Assembly (NCBI GenBank): GCA_965199975.1
Contig: OZ241340.1
Span: 1,364,001 to 1,428,000, forward strand
Reading direction: 5' to 3'
Length of the DNA stretch: 64,000 nt
Origin: JASLDZ01 sp965199975
GTDB lineage: Bacteria; Pseudomonadota; Alphaproteobacteria; Caulobacterales; Caulobacteraceae
Shown here: positions 16,341 to 24,743 of the stretch, piece by piece
How the letters are laid out: each line of letters starts with the position of its first letter
Position numbering within the stretch: the first letter of the stretch is position 1
Notes under the pieces: model-generated
Seen by the model: only the letters and a program-made list of their open reading frames with translations
Told to the model about the DNA's origin: nothing
Databases searched by the model: none
Program-made: the position numbers and the translations under genes

Positions 16341-17879
16341 TCAGGCGCGGGCGAAGGCCCGGCGCCGGCGGGTGGTGGCCAGCACCGGCAGCCCCAGCGT
16401 GCGCTCGGCCGCGTCGCTGGTGGGATAGCTGCGGCTGAGGAAGGCGGCCAGCGCGCCCGCGCACAGGGCCGAGAAGGCGGCGAACAGGGTGGCGAGCGCC
16501 AGCGTGGCTCGCTTCAGGCTGGAGCCGCGCGTCGGCACGTAGGCGCGCTGGATCACCCGCACCGCGTCGTCGGCGCGACCGGCCAAGGCCTGGGCGGCCT
16601 GGCTGTCCTGCTCGCGCGCGGCGAAGGCGCGCACGTTGGCGGTGAGGAGGTCGCGGTTGCGGGCCAGCTCCTGGTACTGCGCCTCCAGCCGGCCCAGCTG
16701 CTGGCGGCGCGCCAGCACCCGCGCCAGCTCGCGCTGGTCGGCGGCCAGCCGGCTCTGCAGCGAGGCGAGCTGCGCCTGCAGAGTGTTGCGCTCGGTCTCG
16801 GCCGTCTGGCTGACCGGGTTGGGGCCGATGCGGCGCTGCACTGTGTCGGCGGCGGAGGTGGCGGCCAGCCGCTCCATGGCGCCGATCTGCGCCTGCTTGT
16901 CGCGCACGGGCGCGCTGTCGGCGCGGTAGCGGCCGAGGAGGTCGTGCAGCTCCACCCGCAGCGCCGCCAGCCGGTCGCCCGAGGTGTGGTCGATGTCGCG
17001 GCTGAGGTCGATCTGACGCGGCGTGGCGGCGAACTGGCGTGCGGTGACGCCGAGGCGTCCGCCCGTCTCGCTGAGCTGCGCCTGCACGGTGTAGCTGTCG
17101 GTGAGGAGCTGGCCATAGAGGGCGCCGAGCGAGGTCTTCTCCGCATCGAAGTCGCCGATGCCGTTGTCAGCGAGGAAGCGGGTGTAGGCGCTGTCGGCCT
17201 CGTCCAGCTGCTGCTGGAAGCTTTTCAGCTGGTCGCCGATCGGGCCGCTGTCCTTGGGGCTCAGCACCTGGCGGCGATAGACGAGGTACTCGTCCACCAG
17301 CGTGTTCACCACGAGCGCGGCCATCTTGGGATCGGGGTGGCTGAACGAGAGGCGGATCACCGACGTGTCGGGGGTGGTCGAGATCTTGAGCGCGCCTTCC
17401 ATTGTCTTGATGGCTTGGCCTTCCAGCGCCCGCTGCCCGTCGGAACCGACGCGGGCGTAGTTTCGGCCGAGCGCGGGGTAGAGGCGCGCCAGGCCGATAT
17501 CGCGGATCACCTTGTCCTTGAGCGCCGAGCTGCCAAGAATCTCGACCTCCGACTGGATGATGGCGTCGTTCTGCGGGGCCTGGCCGCGCCCGGCGTCGCC
17601 GATGGCGGGGTTGTAGACGTAGGCCTGGCTCAGCCGCACCAGCAGGCTCGAGTCGGCGGTGTAGGCGGTCTTCATCCGCAGGGCGGCGACGAGTCCAAGC
17701 CCGAAGATCACGAGGAACACCGCCAGCATCAGCCAGCGCTGGCGCCACAAGAGCGCCACGAAATCCTCAGGGCTGTAGCGGGGGCGGGTGCGCTCGATCT
17801 CACGGTCGCTGGCGCGTCGGCGCGTGGTCGCAGGGCGAGCGGGTTCGCGCGGCGCCTCGCCTCCCCACGTCGTCGACAT
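16341..17879 (-). CDS. hfsA: HfsA-like polysaccharide chain-length/co-polymerase (Wzc/GumC family)
   Basis: 512-residue inner-membrane protein with the Wzz/GumC layout. There is a first membrane helix at about 48-70, a long periplasmic coiled-coil region with a GNVR-like segment (about 180-430), and a second helix at about 455-480 followed by a short cytoplasmic tail that lacks a kinase domain, which is supplied by the next gene. I chose ATG 17879 because GGAG lies eight bases upstream; a GTG nine bases further 5' is less likely. It probably forms the trans-envelope conduit with the OPX protein encoded divergently. Confidence 0.8.
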   Translation of the reverse strand: MSTTWGGEAPREPARPATTRRRASDREIERTRPRYSPEDFVALLWRQRWLMLAVFLVIFGLGLVAALRMKTAYTADSSLLVRLSQAYVYNPAIGDAGRGQAPQNDAIIQSEVEILGSSALKDKVIRDIGLARLYPALGRNYARVGSDGQRALEGQAIKTMEGALKISTTPDTSVIRLSFSHPDPKMAALVVNTLVDEYLVYRRQVLSPKDSGPIGDQLKSFQQQLDEADSAYTRFLADNGIGDFDAEKTSLGALYGQLLTDSYTVQAQLSETGGRLGVTARQFAATPRQIDLSRDIDHTSGDRLAALRVELHDLLGRYRADSAPVRDKQAQIGAMERLAATSAADTVQRRIGPNPVSQTAETERNTLQAQLASLQSRLAADQRELARVLARRQQLGRLEAQYQELARNRDLLTANVRAFAAREQDSQAAQALAGRADDAVRVIQRAYVPTRGSSLKRATLALATLFAAFSALCAGALAAFLSRSYPTSDAAERTLGLPVLATTRRRRAFARA

Positions 17880-17924
17880 GCCGCCCACTCCACACGACCT
17901 GTGCCGAACCTCGCCCGCGTCGCC

Positions 17925-17940
17925 TTAACCGGCCGTTACC
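17925..17940. promoter_or_regulatory. CtrA-box candidate in hfsA/hfsD divergent promoter
   Basis: TTAA (17925-17928), seven bases, then TTACC (17936-17940) matches eight of nine positions of the CtrA box TTAA-N7-TTAAC. A CcrM site GAGTC (17999-18003) lies nine bases before the hfsD start. The pair of sites suggests cell-cycle control of the export genes, in keeping with holdfast production at the swarmer-to-stalked transition. Confidence 0.6.
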
Positions 17941-18011
17941 CATTCTCGGCAATGTTGATGAACAGGCGACGCGGGGGCGGCCCGCGCCTTTGGTCCCGGA
18001 GTCCGGCCGCG

Positions 18012-18749
18012 ATGAGGCCCCTGTCCCGTCGGTTCGTGCTGGTCGCCGGTGGCGCGCTCGCCCCCGTGCTTAGTCTGGGCGCCTGCGCCCACGACGCCTC
18101 GCCGCCCGCAACGCCCTTCGCCGAGATCCACTACTCCACCTGGCGCGACGACGAGCCCGGGTATCGCTTCTACCCCGGCGACCAGCTCGACGTCGCCGTG
18201 CCATCGGCGCCCGAGCTCAACCGCACGCTGACGGTGCAGCCCGACGGGCGCATCGTCATGCCGCTGGTGGGGATGGCCATGGCGGCCGACCGCACCGGGC
18301 CGCAGCTGCAGCAGGCGCTCTCCGCCGGCTATGCGCGCCAGCTGCTCGATCCGCGGGTGGAGGTCTCGGTGCGCCAATCCACGCCGATCCGCGTCTTTGT
18401 CGGGGGCGAGGTGGGGCGGCCGGGCGTGTACGACATGCCGGACGACATCGACGCCCTGCAGGCGGTGATCATGGCCGGAGGCGTGGTCAACACCGCCGAC
18501 CCGCGCAAGACGGTGATCATCCGCCGCGGACCGGATGGGGCGCCCATGCGCCGCTACGTCGACCTTGGGCGGGCGGTGAAGACCAGTCCCTCGCTCGACA
18601 CCGTGCCGCTGCGCCGCTTTGACGTGATCTACGTGCCCAAGAGCGGCATCGCCAACGTCGATCTCTTCGTGCAGCAGTACCTCACCAACGTGATCCCGGT
18701 GCAGTTCAGCTACGCCGCCGGGGGCAACTCCTTCCTTACCACCCGCTGA
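18012..18749 (+). CDS. hfsD: HfsD-like outer-membrane polysaccharide export (OPX/Wza) lipoprotein
   Basis: 245-residue OPX protein forming the outer-membrane exit for an extracellular polysaccharide. The signal peptide starts MRPLSRRFVL and ends at a lipobox LGAC (Cys at about 25), so the mature protein is a lipoprotein. Next come the Poly_export domain (YRFYPGDQLDVAVPSAPELN and VQPDGRIVMPLVG) and one SLBB domain (IRVFVGGEVGRPGVYDMP). It is shorter than E. coli Wza. ATG 18012 is preferred over an upstream in-frame ATG because it gives a clean signal peptide. Divergent from hfsA/hfsB-like genes across a CtrA-box candidate. Confidence 0.8.
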   Translation: MRPLSRRFVLVAGGALAPVLSLGACAHDASPPATPFAEIHYSTWRDDEPGYRFYPGDQLDVAVPSAPELNRTLTVQPDGRIVMPLVGMAMAADRTGPQLQQALSAGYARQLLDPRVEVSVRQSTPIRVFVGGEVGRPGVYDMPDDIDALQAVIMAGGVVNTADPRKTVIIRRGPDGAPMRRYVDLGRAVKTSPSLDTVPLRRFDVIYVPKSGIANVDLFVQQYLTNVIPVQFSYAAGGNSFLTTR

Positions 18750-18767
18750 GGCGCGGGCCGCGCGGCT

Positions 18768-19043
18768 TCAGGCCGCGGCCTTGGCCAGCCACGCGCGGGC
18801 GGCGCGCTGCGCCTCGGCCACGTCGTCGCGGTCCATTTCGGCGGAGAGTTCGCGACGATAGCGCGCGCCCTCGGCCGAGCCGCGCATGGCGGCCAGGTTG
18901 AACAGCATGTGCGCCGACACGTAGTCCACCGGCGCGCCGCCCTGGCCGGTGGAATACATCATGCCCATGGCGAACAGGTCGTCGCCGGTGGAGTCGGTCT
19001 GCGGCAGCGGGAGGGCCGCCGGTTGGTCGAGCGTCTCGGTCAT
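18768..19043 (-). CDS. Small Sel1-repeat protein
   Basis: 91-residue protein with one Sel1-like helical repeat: DLFAMGMMYSTGQGG, then DYVSAHMLFNLAA and RGSAEG. Such repeats usually mediate protein-protein contacts. The C-terminus is helical and Ala/Arg-rich. There is no clear signal peptide, so it is probably cytoplasmic. ATG 19043 is preferred over upstream starts because the extra N-terminal residues are low quality and Arg/Ser-rich. It converges with hfsD, 18 nt apart; no functional link is evident. Confidence 0.8.
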   Translation of the reverse strand: MTETLDQPAALPLPQTDSTGDDLFAMGMMYSTGQGGAPVDYVSAHMLFNLAAMRGSAEGARYRRELSAEMDRDDVAEAQRAARAWLAKAAA

Positions 19044-19306
19044 CACAGCGTTCTCGTCTCCCTGAAGCGGCCGGGATCGCCGCGTGCGTGACGGGGAGGA
19101 AACGCTGCGGACTTGAACACAAGGTAAACCGGCGCACATGCTGAACCGATATTTAGCGTCACCGAGGCTTGATCGCGGACTTCGGCGATCGCTCGGCCCG
19201 CGAAGTCGGCGGACGGACCTCCATATGGCGTAGGGCTATGCGTGGTGTTCAGGGCCAGTTCAGGCGCGCGACCGCAACGTCGAAGTCCTATTCGAGGTCA
19301 ACGACC

Positions 19307-20296
19307 ATGAACCGCCGCCTCCTCCCACTTCTCGCCGCAGGCGCGGCCGCCCTGGCCATCCCGGCGTTGGCTTCGGCGCAGGACGCTGCCCATGGGGGAG
19401 GCCGGGCGCCCTCCGCCGCGCGGCCCGCGCCTGCGGGGCGCCCGGCCTTGGCGGTGCGGCCGACGCAGCCGTCGCCGGGCCGCGGCGGGTTCACGGGCGG
19501 TCGCGCCTCCGGAGGCGGCTTCGCTGGCGGGATGGGGGGCAGGGGCGGCGGCCGATTGGGCGATCGCGGTGCGCCGGCCACGCCCGGCTCCGGCGGCTAT
19601 CGCTTCGGCGCGGATAGGATGGGTGGCGGCATGCCAGTCACGCCGGGATCGGGCGGCTATCGGTCGGGCGCGCGGCCCGCGGGCCCGCCGATCGCGCCGG
19701 GCTCGGGAGGGTACCGGTCGGGCGCGGGGAGGGGACGTGACGGCGTGCCCGTGGCGCCGGGCTCCGGCTATCGAGGCGAGGGCTTTCGCGGCGGCTATGG
19801 CGGCGCGGGCTACGGCGCGCGCGGCGGCTACGGCGACTATCGCTCGCGCGGTGGCGGATACGGCTATCGAGGCGGTGGGGCCCGGTGGAGCTATCGCGGC
19901 CGCAGCTATCCGCGCTTTCGCGGGCCGGCGTTTTTCTATCCGCGGGGCTACAGCTACCGCCGCTATGCGGCCGGGGCCTATCTACCGCGCGCCTTCTTGT
20001 ACGACAGCTTCTATCTGAACGACTGGAGCGCCTACTATCTCTCGGCGCCTCCGGGTCCGGAGTACCGCTGGGTGCGTTATGGTCCCGACGCAATCCTGGT
20101 CGATGTGGACAGCGGGCAGGTGGTGGACGTGGCGTATGGAGTGTTCGACGACGGATCGGCGGGACCCGACGACGGCGTCGTCGAAGGCGACGCCTACACC
20201 GAGCCTCAGGGAAGCCGCGACTCCGGTTATCCGCAAGGCGATGACGGCCGGTCCTATGGTGAGGACGACGCGCCCTACGGGCCGCCGCCGCGCTGA
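19307..20296 (+). CDS. Gly-rich secreted protein with C-terminal RcnB-like domain
   Basis: 329 residues. A signal peptide (1-24, ending ASA) leads into a long Gly/Arg/Ser/Tyr-rich region (about 28-200). This holds four imperfect PGSGGYR-type repeats (residues 93-99, 113-119, 131-137 and 151-156), then an aromatic segment rich in Tyr and Arg. The last globular part (about 225-280) reads AYYLSAPPGPEYRWVRYGPD then ILVDVDSGQVVDV, the RcnB signature of periplasmic nickel/cobalt-homeostasis proteins. An acidic tail follows. Metal function is not shown. The next gene begins one base after this stop and has the same domain. Confidence 0.85.
   Translation: MNRRLLPLLAAGAAALAIPALASAQDAAHGGGRAPSAARPAPAGRPALAVRPTQPSPGRGGFTGGRASGGGFAGGMGGRGGGRLGDRGAPATPGSGGYRFGADRMGGGMPVTPGSGGYRSGARPAGPPIAPGSGGYRSGAGRGRDGVPVAPGSGYRGEGFRGGYGGAGYGARGGYGDYRSRGGGYGYRGGGARWSYRGRSYPRFRGPAFFYPRGYSYRRYAAGAYLPRAFLYDSFYLNDWSAYYLSAPPGPEYRWVRYGPDAILVDVDSGQVVDVAYGVFDDGSAGPDDGVVEGDAYTEPQGSRDSGYPQGDDGRSYGEDDAPYGPPPR
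19574..19774 (+). repeat. In-frame imperfect repeats encoding PGSGGYR units
   Basis: Four degenerate units of 54-60 bases encode Pro-Gly-Ser-Gly-(Gly)-Tyr-Arg followed by Ser/Phe-Gly-Ala and variable Gly/Arg/Pro spacers within the first RcnB-like gene. The coding similarity is obvious but the DNA units have diverged, so this is an old duplication array rather than a recent tandem expansion. Confidence 0.7.
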
Positions 20297-20297
20297 C

Positions 20298-20816
20298 ATG
20301 CGCGCCGGCGCCCTCCTCGCGCTTTTTCTCGCCGCTCTCGTCGCAGCGAGTCCCGCCACCGCCCAGCGATGGGGCGGGCGTGGCGGCGGCTGGGGTGGTG
20401 GGCGCGCCCGCGGCGGGCCCGCGGCGGCCGAGCGAGGCTGGGGCGGCGGGCCAGGACGGTGGCGCGGCGGCGGCGATGGCCCGCGACAGGGTCGCGAATG
20501 GCGCGGTCGTGGCGAGGGCGGCTACGGCGCTGCGCCTGGGCGGACGCCGTCGCAGGCCTTCGGACCCCAGCCGCAGGCGCGGGCCCTTCGCCGGGGTCAG
20601 ATCGTGCCGCAAGGCTATCGCGACGCCCGGGTGGCCGATCCGGGTCGCTACCATCTGCGCGGCGCCCCCAATGGCTACGACTGGGTGGGCGACGGGCGCG
20701 ACGCGTATCTCGTGCAGCGCTCCACCGGGATGGTGATGGACTCCGCTCCGGGCGCCTATGAGGGCCCGCGCGGCGGTGGCGGCCGCCGCTGGGGCCGCCC
20801 GGATGGCCGCTTCTAG
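20298..20816 (+). CDS. Gly/Arg-rich secreted RcnB-like protein
   Basis: 172 residues. The signal peptide (1-22, ending TAQ) is followed by a Gly/Arg/Trp-rich low-complexity region (about 24-80). The RcnB-like domain (about 95-150) contains the segments LRRGQIVPQGYRDARV, YHLRGAPNGYDWVGDGRDAY and LVQRSTGMVMD. It ends in another Gly/Arg-rich tail. It lies one base after the preceding RcnB-like gene and is surely co-transcribed with it. The domain is known from RcnB of E. coli; ligand and role here are unknown. Confidence 0.85.
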   Translation: MRAGALLALFLAALVAASPATAQRWGGRGGGWGGGRARGGPAAAERGWGGGPGRWRGGGDGPRQGREWRGRGEGGYGAAPGRTPSQAFGPQPQARALRRGQIVPQGYRDARVADPGRYHLRGAPNGYDWVGDGRDAYLVQRSTGMVMDSAPGAYEGPRGGGGRRWGRPDGRF

Positions 20817-20878
20817 AGTTGGCCTCGCTCAGGTGGAGACACCGCGGAGTGGACGCCTCCGGGAGAGCCGGAGGTGCG

Positions 20879-22135
20879 CTAGCCTGGGGCCAGCCGGACG
20901 AGGCGCGCCAGCAGCGCTTCCCGGTCGAGGGCGAAGTCAGCGGCGACCCACTGCGCCTCCAGCGTCCTGAGCGCGGCGCCCAGCGCCGGCCCCGCCGCGA
21001 AGCCCGCTCGCCGGGCGTCGGCGCCTGAGACAGGGAAGGCGGGCGGCGTCCAGCTGCGGGCCAAGGCTTCCACCTGCGGCCAAGCCGGCGACGCGTCGTC
21101 CGCCGCTCGCGCCAGCCGCGCCCGGTCGAAGGCTGCGGTCGCGCCCAGTTCGCGCACCAGCCGCCGCCGGTCGGCGGGCGTCTCCACCGCAGCCTGCGCT
21201 CGCGGCGCGCGCGCTTCCAGCAACCGGTCGCGCTGGGCGTTGGGGAGGCGCATGCGCCGCGCCGCCGCCAGCAGCGTCTCCTGGTGCGGCGGGAGCAGCG
21301 CGGCGAGGCGCAGCAGGGCGTCCGCCGGCTCGTCCGCCGTTTCGAGAGCGGCGAGCCGGTGGAAGGCCGCCAGCGCCGGCGGATCGGCGGGCAGGCCCGG
21401 TGCGCAGGCGGCCAGCACGCCTGTTTCGGCCATGGCCTCCAGCGCCGCGCGCGGATCGGGGGCCGCGAGGAGCTTGAGCAGCTCCTTGCCGATGCGCTCG
21501 GCGGAGAGGCCGGCGATCCCGGTTTTCAGCGCCGCGCAGGCCGCGAGCCCTGCCGCGTCCAGGGGCCCGCTCCCATACCAGGCCGCGAAGCGGAAGAAGC
21601 GCAGGATGCGCAGGTAATCCTCGCGAATGCGGGTGACGGCGTCGCCCACGAACACCACGCGGCCGGCCAGGGCGTCGGCCACGCCCTCGCCCGTCGGATC
21701 GAACAGCCGCCCCTCGGGCGCCGCGTAGAGTGCGTTGAGGCGGAAGTCGCGCCGCGCCGCGTCCTCGTTCCAGTCGGCGGTGAAGGCCACCACCGCGCGG
21801 CGCCCGTCGGTCTCCACGTCGCGGCGCAGGGTGGTGATCTCGAACGGGCGCCCCTGCGCCACCGCGGTGACGGTGCCGTGCGCGATCCCGGTGGGCACGG
21901 CCCGCAAGCCAGCCGCCTCCAGCGCGGCCACGACCTCCGCCGGGAGGAGGGGGGTGGCGATGTCGATATCGAGCCCCAAGCCGCCCGCGGGCACCCGGCC
22001 GAGCAGCGTGTCGCGCACGCAGCCGCCCACGAAGCGCGCGCAGTCTTCGCCGCCGGCGGCCGCCAACGCGGCCATCACCCGCCGCGTGGCGGGCAGCTCC
22101 ATCCAGTCCTGGGGCGCAAGGCGGTCGGGCGGCAC
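20879..22135 (-). CDS. cca: CCA tRNA nucleotidyltransferase / poly(A) polymerase family
   Basis: 418-residue class II nucleotidyltransferase. The active-site motifs are visible near the N-terminus: RFVGGCVRDTLLG (the GG(x)VRD flexible loop) and DIDIATP (metal-binding DxD). Then come ITTLRRDVETDGR, RRDFRLNALY and the RIREDYLRILRFFRFAAWYG block that recognises ATP. In this alphaproteobacterial branch the enzyme is usually assigned to tRNA 3'-CCA repair, but family members include poly(A) polymerases and sequence alone does not separate them. The gene diverges from the siderophore receptor. Confidence 0.88.
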   Translation of the reverse strand: MPPDRLAPQDWMELPATRRVMAALAAAGGEDCARFVGGCVRDTLLGRVPAGGLGLDIDIATPLLPAEVVAALEAAGLRAVPTGIAHGTVTAVAQGRPFEITTLRRDVETDGRRAVVAFTADWNEDAARRDFRLNALYAAPEGRLFDPTGEGVADALAGRVVFVGDAVTRIREDYLRILRFFRFAAWYGSGPLDAAGLAACAALKTGIAGLSAERIGKELLKLLAAPDPRAALEAMAETGVLAACAPGLPADPPALAAFHRLAALETADEPADALLRLAALLPPHQETLLAAARRMRLPNAQRDRLLEARAPRAQAAVETPADRRRLVRELGATAAFDRARLARAADDASPAWPQVEALARSWTPPAFPVSGADARRAGFAAGPALGAALRTLEAQWVAADFALDREALLARLVRLAPG

Positions 22136-22266
22136 GCGCAGCCCTCTAGCACGGGCGTGACGCCACCGTTGAGGTCTCTCTTGAGAGCGGTTCGCGTTTT
22201 CACTTGCACGGGGCTGCGGCGTCGTTAAGAACGCGTCGCAAGAACACAGTTGGGGCGTCCGCGTTC

Positions 22267-24714
22267 ATGTCTCCTTCCCGCCGCGTAGCGGTGCGTCTTC
22301 GTTCGACCTCCCTAGCCGCCGGGGCCGCCATGGTCGCCACCATGGCCCCCGTGCCCGCCTTCGCGCTGCCCGAGGGGGCGCCGGCGACCACCGCCGACGC
22401 CGCGCCTCCCGGCAACGAGGTGCTGGTGACCGGTCACCTCGCCCAGACGCCGTTGCAGGCCGAGATCGCCACGCCGACCAGCATCACCAAGCGCGTGCAG
22501 GACACGCCGCAGATCGTGAACGTGATCCCGCAGGAGCTGATCCAGCAGCAGCGCATCGTCACGCTGGAGCAGGCCCTGCGCGATGCGCCCGGCATCACCG
22601 TGGCCATCGGCGAAGGCGGCACGCTCGCCGGCGACCAGTTCAAGATCCGGGGGCAGGACGCATCCAACGACATCTACACCGACGGCCTGCGCGACTTCGG
22701 CGTCTACACCCGCGACAGCTTCGACTACCAGGAGGTGCAGGTGTTGAAGGGGCCGTCCGGCTCGATGTTCGGGCGCGGCACCACCGGCGGGGCGATCAAC
22801 ACCGTCTCCAAGCAGCCGCTGGCGGGCAAGGACTTCGTGGCGGTGGACGGCACGGCCGGCGGCGGCGACTTCTACCGCGCCACGGTCGACCTCAACCACG
22901 CCATCGACGCGACGACGGCGGTGCGCATCAACCTGATGGGCACGCGCTCGGGCGTCGAGGATCGCGACGCGGTCAAGAGCGACCGCTACGGCGTGGCCGC
23001 CGCCATCGGCTTCGGGCTCGGCACGAGCAAGAGCCTGGTCATCAACTACCTTCACCAGCAGGACTGGCGCGTGCCCGACTACGGCCTCGTCATCGGCGCG
23101 CCCACCGGGGTGATCCGCGCCCTGCCCGTCAGCGAGTTTGGCGTGCCGCAGAGCACCTTCGAACAGTTCAGCAACGACCGCGACCGCACCCGCGCCGACA
23201 TCCTCTCGGCCCACGCCGAGTGGGACGTCTCGCCCGGACTGACGCTGACCAACGACGCGCGCGGCGGCAGCTACGACCGGTACTTCCAGTACACCAGCGT
23301 CGACAGCTGCGCGGTCAATCCAATCACCAAGCAGAACTGCGTCGACGCCCTGGTCGACAACAATCCCAACACCATCCCCTTCATCACCTTCGGTGGCGGC
23401 AGCCCCTACAGCCAACGGGCCTGGGGCGTGCAGGACATCGCAGCCGCCCACGCCAAGTTCGACATCGGCGGCTTCACCAACGAAGTGGTGGCGGGAGTGG
23501 ACTACAACTACCAGCAGAACCGCAAGGCGTTCTACGCCTATACGCTGCCGCCGCTGTCGTCGGGCATCTACCTGCCGGGAACGACCACGCCTGCGCGCAA
23601 CGCCATCGCCATCAACCTGCTGAACGGCGCGGGCGCGCCGCCGCAGGGCTACGTCGTCTTCCGGCCTTCGGTCGTGCCGGGGGTGAAGAGCACGGGCGTG
23701 CCGCTGACCAACATCACCTCCAGCGCCTACATCCTGAGCTCCAGGGGCTCGGCCGCCGACTATGCCGGGTTCATCACCGATCGCTTCTACTTCACCCCGC
23801 AGGTCTCGCTGATCGCCGGCGTGCGCTACGAGGACTACAAGGCCGAGTTCCGCAACCTCCTGGTCAACGGCCAGCAGCCGGAGTTCCACTCCGACAACCA
23901 CCTGACGAGCCCGCGGGCGTCGCTGGTCTACGAACCGGCGCCGACGCGGACGTTCTACGTCAGTTACGCCAAGTCGGCGGTTCCGGTGGGGACCGCCATC
24001 GTGGGCTCGGCGACGCCCATCGCCTCGACCACCCAGGCCTTCGCGCCCGATGAGGGCGAGACCTACGAGGCCGGCGCCAAGGTGGCGATCTTCCAGGGGC
24101 GCCTGGCCTTCGACGGCGCGCTGTTCCACGTGAACAAGGCCAACGCCAAGATGGTCGACCCGGTCTCCGGCCTGATCGACGCCCAGTCCAGCCAGAAGCA
24201 GACCATCAAGGGCGCCGAACTGGGCGTGCAGGGCAAGATCACCTCCGACTGGAGCGTCAACGTCGCCTACACCTACCTGGACACCAACGTGCGCCAGGAC
24301 CTCTCGTGCGTGGCCGCCACCGCGACCGTTGCGGCCGCCTGCTTCAATAATCCGGTGACCACCGGCACGCCGGTGTTGCAGGTGCCCGAGAACTCGGCGT
24401 TCGTGTGGACCAGCTACCGCCTGTCGCGCCTGCTTGCGGGGCTGACGGTGGCGGGCGGCTTCACCTACCAGGACGGCTTCCACGTGCGCTACACCACCAC
24501 GGGGACGGCCCCGAACCTCGTGCTCACGCGCGACGCCTTCGTGCCCGCCACCTTCTCGCTCGACGGCGTGCTGCAATACGAGCGCGGGCCGTGGCGCGGC
24601 GCGCTCAACTGGTACAATCTCACCAACCGGCTGAACTACGCCCAGAGCTTCGGCAACCGCGCCGCCCCGGCGCAGGGGCGAACGTTCCTGGTGAGCGTAG
24701 GGCGTACGTTCTGA
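22267..24714 (+). CDS. TonB-dependent siderophore receptor, Fiu-like
   Basis: 815-residue outer-membrane receptor. A signal peptide (about 1-36, ending AFA) is followed by a TonB-box-like NEVLVTGH and a plug domain with DTPQIVNVIPQELI and later KIRGQDASNDIYTDGLRD and GSMFGRGTTGGAIN, all characteristic of the Fiu/catecholate branch. The 22-strand barrel ends in FLVSVGRTF, with the terminal Phe needed for barrel insertion. The start at 22267 gives the best signal peptide. The downstream piuC gene strengthens the siderophore assignment, as fiu and piuC homologues are often neighbours. No clear Fur box was found. Confidence 0.92.
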   Translation: MSPSRRVAVRLRSTSLAAGAAMVATMAPVPAFALPEGAPATTADAAPPGNEVLVTGHLAQTPLQAEIATPTSITKRVQDTPQIVNVIPQELIQQQRIVTLEQALRDAPGITVAIGEGGTLAGDQFKIRGQDASNDIYTDGLRDFGVYTRDSFDYQEVQVLKGPSGSMFGRGTTGGAINTVSKQPLAGKDFVAVDGTAGGGDFYRATVDLNHAIDATTAVRINLMGTRSGVEDRDAVKSDRYGVAAAIGFGLGTSKSLVINYLHQQDWRVPDYGLVIGAPTGVIRALPVSEFGVPQSTFEQFSNDRDRTRADILSAHAEWDVSPGLTLTNDARGGSYDRYFQYTSVDSCAVNPITKQNCVDALVDNNPNTIPFITFGGGSPYSQRAWGVQDIAAAHAKFDIGGFTNEVVAGVDYNYQQNRKAFYAYTLPPLSSGIYLPGTTTPARNAIAINLLNGAGAPPQGYVVFRPSVVPGVKSTGVPLTNITSSAYILSSRGSAADYAGFITDRFYFTPQVSLIAGVRYEDYKAEFRNLLVNGQQPEFHSDNHLTSPRASLVYEPAPTRTFYVSYAKSAVPVGTAIVGSATPIASTTQAFAPDEGETYEAGAKVAIFQGRLAFDGALFHVNKANAKMVDPVSGLIDAQSSQKQTIKGAELGVQGKITSDWSVNVAYTYLDTNVRQDLSCVAATATVAAACFNNPVTTGTPVLQVPENSAFVWTSYRLSRLLAGLTVAGGFTYQDGFHVRYTTTGTAPNLVLTRDAFVPATFSLDGVLQYERGPWRGALNWYNLTNRLNYAQSFGNRAAPAQGRTFLVSVGRTF

Positions 24715-24743
24715 AGCGGGCTGCGGCGCGATAGGATGGGGCC

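Noticed and set aside
19113..19128. TTGA-N7-GTAAA, a CtrA-like sequence upstream of the Sel1 gene
   Set aside because: Only six of eight core bases match and it is far from the RcnB-like start; not distinguishable from chance.
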